Positions 45,003 through 54,817 are shown, counted from the stretch's first letter. The stretch: 64,000 nt of DNA from Deefgea piscis (GCF_013284055.1 NZ_CP054143.1:1054001-1118000), one strand, 5' to 3'. The notes: generated by a model not told the origin, from the letters alone. Program-made: numbers and translations.

Positions 45003-45048
45003 GTATATCTCGCTACAAAATAAAATAAAACGCCTACAAACCTATACT
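45003..45048. repeat. degenerate dispersed palindrome, copy D
   Basis: GGTATATCTCGCTAC is answered by CCTACAAACCTATAC. It shares the 'CTACAAA' inner part with copy C but is strongly diverged, so membership is uncertain. Confidence 0.35.
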
Positions 45049-45590
45049 GCCGCAGATTGTAGTGTAGTGACTTCAACCAGCACATTGTGGTTGGCATCCG
45101 ACATCCACAATTGGCCATCCTGAATGGTGCACTGCAACTGCATGGTACGCGCTGTCATTTGGGTTAACTCGGCCAAGGTATCACTTGGAATGCTCACCAC
45201 ATTTAAATGATCAAACCGTGTTAATGCATTTTTAATGCCATCCCACCAAATATCCACCACTCGCCCGCCATAGGCATAAATCCACACTTCATTGGCGCGG
45301 CCGCAGCCTTTTTTGATGCGTTTTTCATCGGGTAAACCCAACTCAATCCAAGTTTCAATCGCGCCAGTTAAGTCTTTTTGCCAAACATCAGGCTCATCAT
45401 CGGCCGATAAGCCGCGAGTTAATTCCAACGATTCACTCGCATGCCGCGCAAAAGCCACCAAACGCAACATCATGCGCTCGTCCGTTTCCGAAGGATGGCG
45501 CGCGATCGTGAGCGCATGACTTTGATAATAACCACGGTCCATATCCGTGATATTTAGCTCGGCCTTGAATACCGTTGATTTAATTGCCAT
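45042..45590 (-). CDS. yaeQ: YaeQ family protein
   Basis: This 182-residue protein is closely similar to E. coli YaeQ. It starts AIKSTVFKAELNITDMDRGYY and contains the nuclease-like motif ETWIELGLPDEKRIKKGCG, the part of the fold related to PD-(D/E)XK nucleases. Its function is still unclear; suppression of rfaH mutations was reported for a homologue. An AAGGACGACA site precedes the ATG. Confidence 0.92.
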   Translation of the reverse strand: MAIKSTVFKAELNITDMDRGYYQSHALTIARHPSETDERMMLRLVAFARHASESLELTRGLSADDEPDVWQKDLTGAIETWIELGLPDEKRIKKGCGRANEVWIYAYGGRVVDIWWDGIKNALTRFDHLNVVSIPSDTLAELTQMTARTMQLQCTIQDGQLWMSDANHNVLVEVTTLQSAAV

Positions 45591-45780
45591 TGATTGTCGT
45601 CCTTATGAAGGCCAACAGTGTAACGGAATCTGCCCAAATCGGCGTGAGCAACAAAATCAATGCCAAATCAAAAGCACAGCTGCGGCGTGATTTGTCTCTT
45701 TATGGGCATAAAATCGGCAATTCATCTTATTTCAATAATTGGCAGCTACCGTAGCGATTATTTCCAGCATCGGAACGTCT

Positions 45781-46479
45781 ATGTATGCCAGCCACGATCG
45801 CCTTATCTTATTGGACGCTGATGGCACCATTATCGATGCATTTAGCGCCATAGAAACCGCTTTTAGCTTGCATGGCATGCAAATTGGCGATTTGGAACGC
45901 TTTCAAAAAAGGCGCAATTTATTCAAATATCTGGGCGGCCTGAAAGAATTTCCGCGCAATCTAGCCAAAAGCCTCGGCAATTCCAATCGCAAAGAACTCA
46001 TTGCCACACTGACCGATATTTACCGCGAACAAGCGATGCTCTACCCCAGCATTGCGCCTTTGCTGCGGCAATTGCTCGCCACGCCCGGCATTAAAGTCGG
46101 TCTGGTGACGCGCAATGTGACGCACGAACCCGCCATTACTCTGGCCCGCCTATTTGCTCGGCATGATTTAGATATTCAGCAATTGGATTTTTTTAGCTGC
46201 ATAGCGTTAAAAACGCCGAAAAACGTGTATTTCAGCACTGCGCTCAGCCAACTGGGTATCAACCCCGCTCGCGCGTTTGCTTGTGGTGACGAGCATAAAG
46301 ATTATCTGGCCATGCAAGCGGCCGGCGTGAATCCCTTTATGGTGTCGTATGGCTTTGAAGACCTACAGCGGTTGACGCTCAAATACGCGGTGCCCGAAGT
46401 GATTATTTCACGCACGCCAGTAGAGCTTGGCGCACGAATCCGGCATGCATTTGATTTGCCGGATTCGCATTTAAATTAA
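45781..46479 (+). CDS. HAD-family hydrolase, phosphoglycolate phosphatase-like
   Basis: This 232-residue phosphatase of the haloacid dehalogenase superfamily has motif I LLDADGTIIDAF with the nucleophile Asp, motif II VTRN, motif III Lys in LKTPKNVYF and motif IV CGDEHKDYLA. A helical cap sits between motifs I and II (residues 20-95). The substrate is uncertain; Gph-like or pyrophosphatase-like actions are possible. The ATG at 45781 follows GGAACG; an upstream in-frame start at 45739 is not needed. Confidence 0.88.
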   Translation: MYASHDRLILLDADGTIIDAFSAIETAFSLHGMQIGDLERFQKRRNLFKYLGGLKEFPRNLAKSLGNSNRKELIATLTDIYREQAMLYPSIAPLLRQLLATPGIKVGLVTRNVTHEPAITLARLFARHDLDIQQLDFFSCIALKTPKNVYFSTALSQLGINPARAFACGDEHKDYLAMQAAGVNPFMVSYGFEDLQRLTLKYAVPEVIISRTPVELGARIRHAFDLPDSHLN

Positions 46480-46492
46480 GGATGTATTACGA

Positions 46493-46525
46493 GGTATATC
46501 CATATAATCAATACAAAGATATACC
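46493..46525. repeat. dispersed palindrome, copy E (short form)
   Basis: Perfect GGTATATC / GATATACC arms with a 17-base loop, between two converging genes. It is a related but shorter palindrome. Confidence 0.6.
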
Positions 46526-46532
46526 CAATAGA

Positions 46533-47741
46533 TTATAGAAATAACATATTTTGATGTGTCGCATACAGCACCAAAACCGACAACAGCGCGCAATACATGC
46601 TAGTGAGCTTTTCTACCGCCAGACGGCCATCGGGACGAAACAGCATGATCAAGGCAAAACTAATCATGTAATAACGCGGCTCAATAAGCCATGAAGGCAT
46701 CAAAAATAGCAGGCTGGCGAAAAGAATCGGCAATAAGATTGGCCGTTGCTGCAGACTATGCGCCAAATCCAATATTGCGAGTACCACCGGAATAAAAAAC
46801 AAGATTTTTAGCTCAAAGCTGGCAAAAATCTTCATTAATATCCAATTTCTAATAAATAAATCTTCATTCACATTGTTATACGGATGCGTATTATTAAACG
46901 CGAATAAATACAGCGCAAACAACACGGCCAGCATCAAGCCGGTATGCTGCTGCGCCAAAGCAAAACGAATATTGTCACGTGTTCGAGACAACACTAGCGG
47001 CAAGAAAATAAGGCAATAGCAAAATAAGAAAAAAAACACATTGCCGCTATTCAAAGCAAACGGTGGATGCATACTGCGATCCCCCACGGCCACGCCTTTA
47101 TTGAGCACTAGAAAAATAGTAAAGCCGACTAAACCTAAGCCAATCGGCCAGCAATTTCGAGCAAAAGCCAAAAAATTAGCGCGATTAACACTAAATTGAG
47201 TTTGTTGCAGCCAGCAAAGTGCGGGAATGGCGACTAGCCAAATCACATTATTTTGCCGTATTCCCATACTTAAAATTAAGATAAAACAGCCAAGTAAATA
47301 ACGCTGCCGCAAACATAAAGACAAGCCTGCTAGAATAAAAAACAACGATGCAACGTCGTTATAAATCAAAAAGAAAAACGGAAAAATCGTTGGAAAAACA
47401 GCAAATTGAACCACGCGTTCAATGCTGGTTGTTTGCTGCAATACGCGATTTGATTGATAAAAAAATGCAATACACCCCAAACCCAGCACGGCACTGAAAC
47501 CACGTAATAAGGCGGTTGAATCTGAATCAAATAAGCGAACAATCCAAGACATTAAATAATGATAACCAGAAACACTGGTTAAAAATGGATCATGAATCAA
47601 TCGACCCGATGCATAAGTCACAATTTGCGATAGATTGGTATGTTCGTCTACGCGTAGCGGGTCGGTTTTAAAATATATCCAACCAATCAATACTAAACCC
47701 AGTAATAAAATAGCATTAAGGTAGTGATTAATTTTATTCAT
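46533..47741 (-). CDS. multi-pass membrane protein resembling ALG10/DIE2
   Basis: This 402-residue protein has about 10-12 membrane helices and four traits of eukaryotic alpha-1,2-glucosyltransferase ALG10: an acidic DEHTNLSQ (ALG10: DEPFHxPQA) near residue 32 after TM1, a G-rich DPFLTSVSGYHYL, RQNNVIWLVAIP near 165, and VGDRSMHPP in a long loop near 220. LIEPRYYMISFALIMLF resembles the ALG10 C-terminal end. It would use a lipid-linked sugar to glucosylate a glycan or lipid. The call is by eye and tentative. AGGAG precedes the ATG. Confidence 0.6.
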   Translation of the reverse strand: MNKINHYLNAILLLGLVLIGWIYFKTDPLRVDEHTNLSQIVTYASGRLIHDPFLTSVSGYHYLMSWIVRLFDSDSTALLRGFSAVLGLGCIAFFYQSNRVLQQTTSIERVVQFAVFPTIFPFFFLIYNDVASLFFILAGLSLCLRQRYLLGCFILILSMGIRQNNVIWLVAIPALCWLQQTQFSVNRANFLAFARNCWPIGLGLVGFTIFLVLNKGVAVGDRSMHPPFALNSGNVFFFLFCYCLIFLPLVLSRTRDNIRFALAQQHTGLMLAVLFALYLFAFNNTHPYNNVNEDLFIRNWILMKIFASFELKILFFIPVVLAILDLAHSLQQRPILLPILFASLLFLMPSWLIEPRYYMISFALIMLFRPDGRLAVEKLTSMYCALLSVLVLYATHQNMLFL

Positions 47742-47955
47742 GATTTACTCCTAATTCCGATATTGCGGGCAGGAGTGATGATGATCTGGCATGAAGTGCC
47801 GAAGATTAGAGTTTGCATTGTTTCCTTCCATCCATTGGGATGACCTCGTCGCGGGTCATTTATGCTGACTATGCCACAATGGAAAATGAAAAAAATCAAA
47901 AAAACCAATAACTCAACTTAAATCAAAAAAGGGCGTTACTTTTCAGCAACCAATT

Positions 47956-47984
47956 CAAAAAAAATGGCCTGCAAAGCAGGCCAT
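47956..47984 (-). terminator. terminator of the methyltransferase gene
   Basis: On the minus strand ATGGCCTGC-TTT-GCAGGCCAT is followed by eight T, directly after the stop at 47999. Confidence 0.92.
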
Positions 47985-47998
47985 TGTGATACGACAGA

Positions 47999-49027
47999 TT
48001 AAACGCGTAATAGCGCGATTTTAAGTGGGTGCTGACCATCCGATGTTGGGAAGTCGCTATCGGGCTTAATCCATTCCATGCTGCTGATAGGGCGGCCGGC
48101 TTTAGCCGCAGAGCGCTCGAGTTGATCCAGCCAAGCATCGCGTGACACTTGCGCGACGTTATTGCAACAAATCAGCGTACCGCCTTCAGCGGTCGACAGC
48201 AGTGCCGGCTTAAATACTGAGGCGTAATCATTCACCAAATCAACGACGCCAAATGGGCTTTTCGAGAAGCGTGGTGGATCGAGCATCACCAAATCAAATT
48301 GTTGTTTTTCCAGTTTTGGGAACGTTGGCATACGTTTACCGCGCACCATTGTCGCTTGACCTTTACCCGACAATTGATTCAATGCGGCAAATGCATCCGA
48401 TTGCACAAAGCGCACGCGGATCGGCAAATCGTTAAGTTTGGCATTATCTTTACCCACCAATAAACTCGATTCAGCAAAATCAATATTCACCACATGGCGT
48501 GCCCCGGCTTTGGCAGCAGCAATACCCACACCGCAGGTGTAGGCAAATAGATTGAGCACTGATTTGCCAGCGGCTTCTTGCATCACGCGGCGACGGCCGG
48601 CGCGTAAATCCAAAAATAACCATGGATCTTGGCCGTTATGACGACCTTGAATGCGGTAATTCACGCCCAGTTCTTGAGCAATGCGCGGCTCGTAAGCGAT
48701 GATTTCTTCGGCTTCGGTTAAGCGATTCATCACCCGCGAATTGCCGTGGCTGCGGTCGTTATAAACCAGCGCGCATGCCGGGTAAGTGCGGGCATAAAAC
48801 GCTTCAATTTCAGCGTATTGCTCAATCGACAAAGCGCGGTGGAAAGTTTGAATCAAGATTAAATCGTTATAACGATCAATCGTTAACCCTGGCACACCTT
48901 CAATACTGCCGTGAAATAAACGGTAAGTATTGGTTTGCTCAGCAGCAAGTTGAGTAATTAGTTCCGCGCGATTGGCTAACGCCGTATCAAGTAAGGAAAA
49001 CAATGGTTCTTGCATCGTATCAGTCAT
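47999..49027 (-). CDS. class I SAM-dependent methyltransferase (RlmI/RlmK-like)
   Basis: This 342-residue methyltransferase of the RlmI/RlmK-related COG1092 family probably acts on 23S rRNA. The SAM-binding motif is SVLNLFAYTCGVGIAAAKAGA (about residues 150-170), followed by VNIDFAESSL and the catalytic-loop LDPPRFSKS. The PUA domain of RlmI is absent, so the protein is shorter than E. coli RlmI. The N-terminal TYRLFHGSIEGVPGLTIDRYND segment fits. The start could also be the ATG four codons later (MQEP). Confidence 0.88.
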   Translation of the reverse strand: MTDTMQEPLFSLLDTALANRAELITQLAAEQTNTYRLFHGSIEGVPGLTIDRYNDLILIQTFHRALSIEQYAEIEAFYARTYPACALVYNDRSHGNSRVMNRLTEAEEIIAYEPRIAQELGVNYRIQGRHNGQDPWLFLDLRAGRRRVMQEAAGKSVLNLFAYTCGVGIAAAKAGARHVVNIDFAESSLLVGKDNAKLNDLPIRVRFVQSDAFAALNQLSGKGQATMVRGKRMPTFPKLEKQQFDLVMLDPPRFSKSPFGVVDLVNDYASVFKPALLSTAEGGTLICCNNVAQVSRDAWLDQLERSAAKAGRPISSMEWIKPDSDFPTSDGQHPLKIALLRV

Positions 49028-49055
49028 GCTCTATCTCAATTAAATTGTAATGGGT

Positions 49056-50621
49056 TTATTCTTGGGTCGGTTTGCGGGTGCGCTTGGCTTTCGCCGGCAC
49101 AACATCCGTTTCTTCGACCGCAGGGGCTTCGGCGACTTTTCGGCTGCGTTTGGGCTTCACCGGTGCAGCTTCAAGTTCCGTGCTCGCTGCAGGTACTGTT
49201 TTTGCAGCACGGGTTTTGGGGTTTTCAGCGGTAGCGGCAATTGATTCGGCAGCATCTACCTTGGCTTTACTCACCCGCTTTGCTTTCACCGGCACGGCTT
49301 CGCTATCCATTGCGACGCTGGCTTTAGGCTTGGCAACTTTACCTTCAGCGCTGCTGCTGGCGGCTTTTTTAGGCTTAGTCTCAGAGGCGGCTTGCAAGCA
49401 ATTGATCACGCCCAAGCCTGCTGCACGGCCACTACTAAAACACGCGGTGAGTAAATAACCACCAGTTGGCGCTTCCCAATCGAGCATTTCACCAGCACAA
49501 AATACCTTAGGCGCGGATTTCAGCATTAAATTAGCATCTAACGCGGCAAAGCTCACGCCACCGGCAGTGCTAATGGCTTCATCCAGCGGGCGCGGTGCCA
49601 ATAGTGTAATGGCTAATGATTTAATCGCCGCTGCCAATTTCGCCGGTTGCATAAAGTCTTCTTTACTCACCAATTCACGCAATAAGCCGGCTTTCACACC
49701 TTCAATCCCCAGCTTGCGGCGTAAATGATTGGCCATCGAATCAGCGCCGCGCGGCAACGATAATTCTTCGGTAATACGCGCCAATGATTTTTGTGGCACT
49801 AAATCCAACCACAAGGTCGCACTGCCGTGCTCAGCAATATCATCTCGTAATTGGCTAGACAAGGCATAGACCAAACTCCCCTCAATCCCGCCAGCAGTGA
49901 GTACAAATTCACCGACTTTTTTCGCATCGTGAGGACGAGTGGCTGCCGCAACCGATTTGAGTGGGCTACCGGCGAATTTATCACTTAAATGCGTGCTCCA
50001 AGCGACATCAAAACCGCAATTGGCTGGTTTTAATGGTGCAATATCCACGCCTTGCTCGGCCAATAATGGCACCCAAGCGCCATCTGAACCGAGCTTAGCC
50101 CAGCTACCACCACCTAAAGCCAACACCACGGCATCAAATGTGCGCTGAACTTCACCTTCTGGATTGGCAAAGCGCAACGCTTGGTTTTGATCCCAACCTA
50201 ACCAGCGATGACGAACATGAAATTTAACGCCGCTGGCTTTAAGCCGCGCTAACCACGCACGTAATAATGGCGCGGCTTTCATTTCTTTTGGAAATACCCG
50301 CCCTGATGAACCAATAAAGGTTTCAATGCCTAAATCATGCACCCAAGCAGTGAGTGCATTGGCACCGAATTGTTCAATCATTGGCGCTAGGTTTTGGCTA
50401 GCTGAGCCGTAACGGCCTAAAAATTGCACCGCATCTTCGGCATGGGTAATATTCATTCCGCCGACACCGGCTAATAAAAATTTACGTCCAACCGAAGGCA
50501 TTGCATCAAATAATTCTACTGAAAATCCAGCCGCCGCAATCACTTCGGCCGCCATCAAGCCAGCAGGGCCACCACCAATAATGGCAACAGAGGGAGAGGC
50601 AGTCGATTTTTTCTTAGGCAT
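49056..50621 (-). CDS. BaiN/YhiN-type flavoprotein with basic Ala/Pro/Lys tail
   Basis: This 521-residue NAD(P)/FAD-dependent oxidoreductase of the HI0933-like (TIGR03862-type) family has an FAD-binding ADP motif VAIIGGGPAGLMAAEVIAAAG near residues 12-32, RVFPKEMKAAPLLRAWL and a C-terminal FCAGEMLDWEAPTGGYLL block. The reaction is not known. The last 100 residues form a low-complexity, Lys/Ala/Pro-rich tail with repeated PVKAKR/PVKPKR-like units, not part of the enzyme fold. The ATG at 50621 follows GGA; longer starts are unsupported. Confidence 0.85.
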   Translation of the reverse strand: MPKKKSTASPSVAIIGGGPAGLMAAEVIAAAGFSVELFDAMPSVGRKFLLAGVGGMNITHAEDAVQFLGRYGSASQNLAPMIEQFGANALTAWVHDLGIETFIGSSGRVFPKEMKAAPLLRAWLARLKASGVKFHVRHRWLGWDQNQALRFANPEGEVQRTFDAVVLALGGGSWAKLGSDGAWVPLLAEQGVDIAPLKPANCGFDVAWSTHLSDKFAGSPLKSVAAATRPHDAKKVGEFVLTAGGIEGSLVYALSSQLRDDIAEHGSATLWLDLVPQKSLARITEELSLPRGADSMANHLRRKLGIEGVKAGLLRELVSKEDFMQPAKLAAAIKSLAITLLAPRPLDEAISTAGGVSFAALDANLMLKSAPKVFCAGEMLDWEAPTGGYLLTACFSSGRAAGLGVINCLQAASETKPKKAASSSAEGKVAKPKASVAMDSEAVPVKAKRVSKAKVDAAESIAATAENPKTRAAKTVPAASTELEAAPVKPKRSRKVAEAPAVEETDVVPAKAKRTRKPTQE

Positions 50622-50767
50622 AGGAAATCCAAACTCAAAGGCAATAAAACGCGAAGGCTCTCTTATACCGAAATTCACCGGCTAAGACTGCACAATTTGC
50701 TGTTTTTACGCATTTTTTACTGGAAAAACCGCCCATCAGATCTGGATCAATCGCCACAAGATATTGA

Positions 50768-52720
50768 TCAAGCGATTTGTGAGGATAAAAAGCGGGTCAG
50801 CTCAGCCAACGGTAATGGCCGTGAGAAATAATATCCTTGAATTTCATCGCAATGCAGCTGCGCTAAAACAGCTAAATGGGCCTCTGTTTCAACCCCTTCG
50901 GCAATCACTGTTAAGCCCAGATTATGCCCCAAGCGAACGATGGCATCGACAATGGCAGCGTCTTGGTTTCCAGACACCAAATTACCGACAAAACTTTGGT
51001 CAATTTTTAATTTATTAATCGGGAATCGTCTTAAGTAAGACAAACTAGAATAACCAGTACCAAAATCATCAATCGACAGCATCACTCCTAAATCGCGTAA
51101 TTGCTGCAGTAGTTCAATCGTATGATCGGCGTCTTGCATCACCACACTTTCGGTAATTTCTAATTCTATCCATGCCGGATCGACTGCCGTGGTTTGCAAA
51201 ACCTGACGCACCAAGGACAAAAAATGCGGGTGCTGAAACTGCCGAACCGAGATATTAATCGCCACAATCAGCGGCGTACCCGCATCTTGCCAAGCTTTCG
51301 CCTGCTGGCAAGCGGTACGTAAAATCCATTCGCCCATCGGAATAATCAGTCCAGATTCTTCAGCTAAGGGAATAAACTCAATCGGTGAAACCAATTTACC
51401 AAGATGATGCCAACGAATTAAACACTCAACGCCAATAATCTGTAATGAATGAATATGCGCTTGGGGTTGAAAATACAGCTGCAATTGATTGCGTTCGATC
51501 GCATAGCGCAAATCGGCCTCAAGGGCCAAACGCTCGATAGCACGTGCATTCATTTCTTGATCGTAATAGCGTAAGGCATTGCCACCTTGTTGCTGCGCTT
51601 GCTCCAGTGCTGCATCCATATTGCGAATTAATGTCACCGCATCACCGCCATCTTGCGGATAAATGGCGCCACCCATACTCAAGGTTAAAAATAATTCATG
51701 ACCCGCAATCAAAATACCCACTTGCAAGGCATCGTGCAGCTCTTTGGCAAGCAACTCTGGCGGTCTCTCTTCGCCGCTTAAATCCAATAAAGCCGCAAAA
51801 TACGAACTCTCAAATCGATATAACACCCCACCAAATTGTTGAATAATCGGCTGCAATCTGGCGGTCACGGCGACCAATAATTCGTCACCCGCTTCATAAC
51901 CCAAACCGCCTTGTACCCGCTGAAAACGATCAATTGCAATCAAAATAACCGCATACGGCGTATCACCCAAAGCGGCAATATCGGCCTCAAAAACGCGTCG
52001 ATTGAGTAGGTCGGTTAAGCGATCATGGCGTGCGGCATGGGCTAATTTTTTCTCGGCGCGTTGGCGTGCATGAATGTAATACGCGACCAAAATAGCAATC
52101 ACCACAATTGCTAAGCTATACGCCAGCACCAGCTTAATCATCACACTAACGTCATATAAAGATCGACGACTCGCGGTTTCGATTTCTTGACTCACATCGA
52201 CAAAAGAGCGATCCAGTTGCAATAGCAATTCATTGGTATCAATGGCACTTTCGACCAAAATAGCTCGTGCTTCATCCGCATCAACGGGATTACTACTCAT
52301 CACTTGCTCTAGCCGTTCGGCCAATAGCTGAGCATTGTCATTCAAGGCCATAATCGCAATGTGCCGTGGATGCTGATGTCGTTTCGGGTCTGATTGCTGT
52401 ACCAGCAGACTTAATCGTATTTGATTCTCGCGGTATTTCTTTTTGAACTGTGCTTGATTGAGCCCATAAGCAAAGTATTGATTCATGATGACTTGGCGTT
52501 CAGTCACCTTGGTTTTAAGCTCACTGATTGTGCGCAAGATAGGAACTGATTCATTCACTAAAGGCTGAATGACCGCGTTCACTTGCTTGCCACTATAAAG
52601 CACGATGATGCTCAGTAATAAACCAAGACCAATCACGACCGCAAAAAAGAAATACACGCCAAATTGAGAAACGAGTGGTCTTAACCACTGGCAACAGCGT
52701 CGAGTTAACGAATGACGCAT
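50768..52720 (-). CDS. membrane GGDEF-EAL protein (probable c-di-GMP phosphodiesterase)
   Basis: This 650-residue protein has TM1 near 22-42, a periplasmic domain of about 140 residues, TM2 near 192-210, GGDEF (about 230-390) and EAL (about 395-645). The GGDEF site is degenerate (RFESSYF in place of GG(D/E)EF), so cyclase activity is unlikely. The EAL domain keeps most catalytic residues: ECL in place of EAL (Glu conserved), NISVRQF, ELEITES, DDFGTGYSSLSYL with the paired Asp, KIDQSFV and EGVET. A phosphodiesterase that uses its GGDEF as a sensor is the best model. GGDEF-EAL hybrids of this design are common. Confidence 0.9.
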   Translation of the reverse strand: MRHSLTRRCCQWLRPLVSQFGVYFFFAVVIGLGLLLSIIVLYSGKQVNAVIQPLVNESVPILRTISELKTKVTERQVIMNQYFAYGLNQAQFKKKYRENQIRLSLLVQQSDPKRHQHPRHIAIMALNDNAQLLAERLEQVMSSNPVDADEARAILVESAIDTNELLLQLDRSFVDVSQEIETASRRSLYDVSVMIKLVLAYSLAIVVIAILVAYYIHARQRAEKKLAHAARHDRLTDLLNRRVFEADIAALGDTPYAVILIAIDRFQRVQGGLGYEAGDELLVAVTARLQPIIQQFGGVLYRFESSYFAALLDLSGEERPPELLAKELHDALQVGILIAGHELFLTLSMGGAIYPQDGGDAVTLIRNMDAALEQAQQQGGNALRYYDQEMNARAIERLALEADLRYAIERNQLQLYFQPQAHIHSLQIIGVECLIRWHHLGKLVSPIEFIPLAEESGLIIPMGEWILRTACQQAKAWQDAGTPLIVAINISVRQFQHPHFLSLVRQVLQTTAVDPAWIELEITESVVMQDADHTIELLQQLRDLGVMLSIDDFGTGYSSLSYLRRFPINKLKIDQSFVGNLVSGNQDAAIVDAIVRLGHNLGLTVIAEGVETEAHLAVLAQLHCDEIQGYYFSRPLPLAELTRFLSSQIA

Positions 52721-52768
52721 TTGACCAACTTTTTAAGAAAGAATATGTGTTTTTATAGCGTATAAGTT

Positions 52769-52796
52769 GAAACAGCGCACAAATGTGCGCTGTTTC
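52769..52796 (-). terminator. terminator of the BCCT transporter gene
   Basis: GAAACAGCGCAC and GTGCGCTGTTTC form a perfect 12-bp stem with loop AAAT, 12 bases after the BCCT stop. T run is weak. Confidence 0.7.
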
Positions 52797-52807
52797 TTTA
52801 CGCTAAA

Positions 52808-54817
52808 TCAACGATGAGATGGCGCGTGTTGTAATAAAGAGGCGTCAGCATTGAGCGAAAGACTCAAATGCCGCTCATATTGCTTCAAAATATCAGCCAG
52901 CACTTCAGATTCAACCAAAGACTGCACGTCATAACCTTTACGGCCATCGGTGAAATAAGTCGTCGGTTCAAACGTTTCGGCTTGTTCTGAGGTGGGTAAA
53001 GCGGTATTGGCTAAAGCAAAATCAGGTACCAGTTTTTGCGTACATGCCACGCCATACACAAAATCACGCAACTGATTTTGGATGACTTCCAATTGCACTT
53101 TATCTTCGCTAACGCGCTCAACCTTCGCCTCAACCCCATTTTTAAGCAATTCTTCGGCTATTTTTTCCATCGCCGGTTGCACCGTATCGCTTAAAAAAGT
53201 ACGAACATCTTGCTGCGTTGGCTGGCGTAAAATCTGCACTAAGCGTGAGCGCCAGCGCTGACCATTCCAAAAATTACTCGCATGCGACAATTTTTGCCGA
53301 GCATGCAATTCATCCGCCCGTAAACCTTTGAGCAAACTAAAACACAATAGCAACATCACAATGGCAAAAGGCAGCGCAGCAACTATCGTCATCGATTGCA
53401 GCGCTTTTAGACCACCAGCGGTCAATAAGCAGCCCGCAACTAAGCCCAAAATCACCGCCCAAAATAAGCGTTGCCACACTGGCGATTGGGTATTGCCACG
53501 GCTAGCAATATTGTCGATCACAAAAGCGCCCGAATCAGCGGAAGTGACAAAGAAAATCGCAATCAGCGCCAAGGCAACCGTCGAGCTTACACCGGCCATC
53601 GGTAAATAATCGAGGAAGGTAAACAATAGTGCATCGACATTGCTGGCACTTGCGCCCAGCGCCCCCATCGCAGTATGGGTATCGACCCAAATCGCGGCAT
53701 TACCAAACACCGTCATCCACAAGAAATTAAACGTTGCCGGAATCAGCAGCACCCCGATAATGAACTCCCGAATGGTACGGCCACGTGAAATCCGCGCGAT
53801 AAACATGCCAACAAAAGGCGCCCAAGAAATCCACCACGCCCAATACAGAATGGTCCAGCCTTGATACCAATTTTCTGAATTAGCCGGCTCATAGGTAAAA
53901 TTGCGGAAAGTCAGCTGCACAATATTGGCTAAATAATTGCCAATATTTTCACTAAAACTGCCCAATAAATAGAGTGTTGGGCCAGCAATTAAAACAAACA
54001 GCATGAGGAAAATAGCCAGCGATAAATTAATCTCACTTAAAATTCGAACGCCCTTTCCCAAGCCAGATGCTGCTGATAAACCAGCTAAAGTCACAACGGC
54101 AGCGATCAAACCCAATTGCATCGGCAAGCCGGAAAAATCCCAGCCACTGACGTGAGTTAATCCAGCTGACAGCTGTAACACACCATAACCTAGCGTGGTT
54201 GCAATCCCGAAAATCGTGCCACACAGCGCAAACACATCAACCGCATGTCCCCACGGACCATTAATCCGATCTTTTAAAATGGGATAAAGCCCCGAGCGCA
54301 CTGTCAGTGGTAGATTGTAGCGAAAGCCAAAATAGGCCAGCACCAGCCCGACCACGCCATAAATCGCCCAAGCATGAATGCCCCAATGAAAGAAGGTCAT
54401 CAGCATGGCCTCGCGCGCAGCAGATGGCGTGCCGACGACAGCAGTCGGTGGTGCAATCAAGTGCTGTATTGGCTCGCCGACCCCGAAATACATCAGTCCT
54501 ACGCCCATACCTGCGGCAAACAGCATGGCGATCCACGATGAAAAACGAAACTCGGGCTCGGCATCATCTGGCCCTAAGCGAATATTGCCGTAACGACTAA
54601 TCGCGATACCAATTAATAAAATAACGAAAGCGGCGACAGCCAGAGTGTAAAACCAAGAGAAATACGTGGTAATCCAGCTTTTACTGGAGTTAAAAATGTA
54701 CTCGGCCTGACTCGGCGCAAGCATTGAAAATAGCAATAACACCAGCACTAAAGCCAAACTAGGTAGTACAACTGGCCAGCAAAAGGTCGTTCGTGTTGAT
54801 AAGGTAGACGTCTTCAT
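52808..54817 (-). CDS. BCCT-family transporter (choline/betaine, BetT-like)
   Basis: This betaine/choline/carnitine transporter of 669 residues has 12 helices. The family motif WAWWISWAPFVGMFIARISRGRTIREF lies near residues 325-350, and GMGVGLMYFGVGEP is seen near residue 105. The cytoplasmic C-terminal extension (about 505-669, with acidic and charged stretches) is typical of osmotically regulated BetT-type symporters. Substrate is probably choline or glycine betaine, but no betA or betB is nearby. Good ribosome site (AAAGGAGTAG). Confidence 0.9.
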   Translation of the reverse strand: MKTSTLSTRTTFCWPVVLPSLALVLVLLLFSMLAPSQAEYIFNSSKSWITTYFSWFYTLAVAAFVILLIGIAISRYGNIRLGPDDAEPEFRFSSWIAMLFAAGMGVGLMYFGVGEPIQHLIAPPTAVVGTPSAAREAMLMTFFHWGIHAWAIYGVVGLVLAYFGFRYNLPLTVRSGLYPILKDRINGPWGHAVDVFALCGTIFGIATTLGYGVLQLSAGLTHVSGWDFSGLPMQLGLIAAVVTLAGLSAASGLGKGVRILSEINLSLAIFLMLFVLIAGPTLYLLGSFSENIGNYLANIVQLTFRNFTYEPANSENWYQGWTILYWAWWISWAPFVGMFIARISRGRTIREFIIGVLLIPATFNFLWMTVFGNAAIWVDTHTAMGALGASASNVDALLFTFLDYLPMAGVSSTVALALIAIFFVTSADSGAFVIDNIASRGNTQSPVWQRLFWAVILGLVAGCLLTAGGLKALQSMTIVAALPFAIVMLLLCFSLLKGLRADELHARQKLSHASNFWNGQRWRSRLVQILRQPTQQDVRTFLSDTVQPAMEKIAEELLKNGVEAKVERVSEDKVQLEVIQNQLRDFVYGVACTQKLVPDFALANTALPTSEQAETFEPTTYFTDGRKGYDVQSLVESEVLADILKQYERHLSLSLNADASLLQHAPSHR

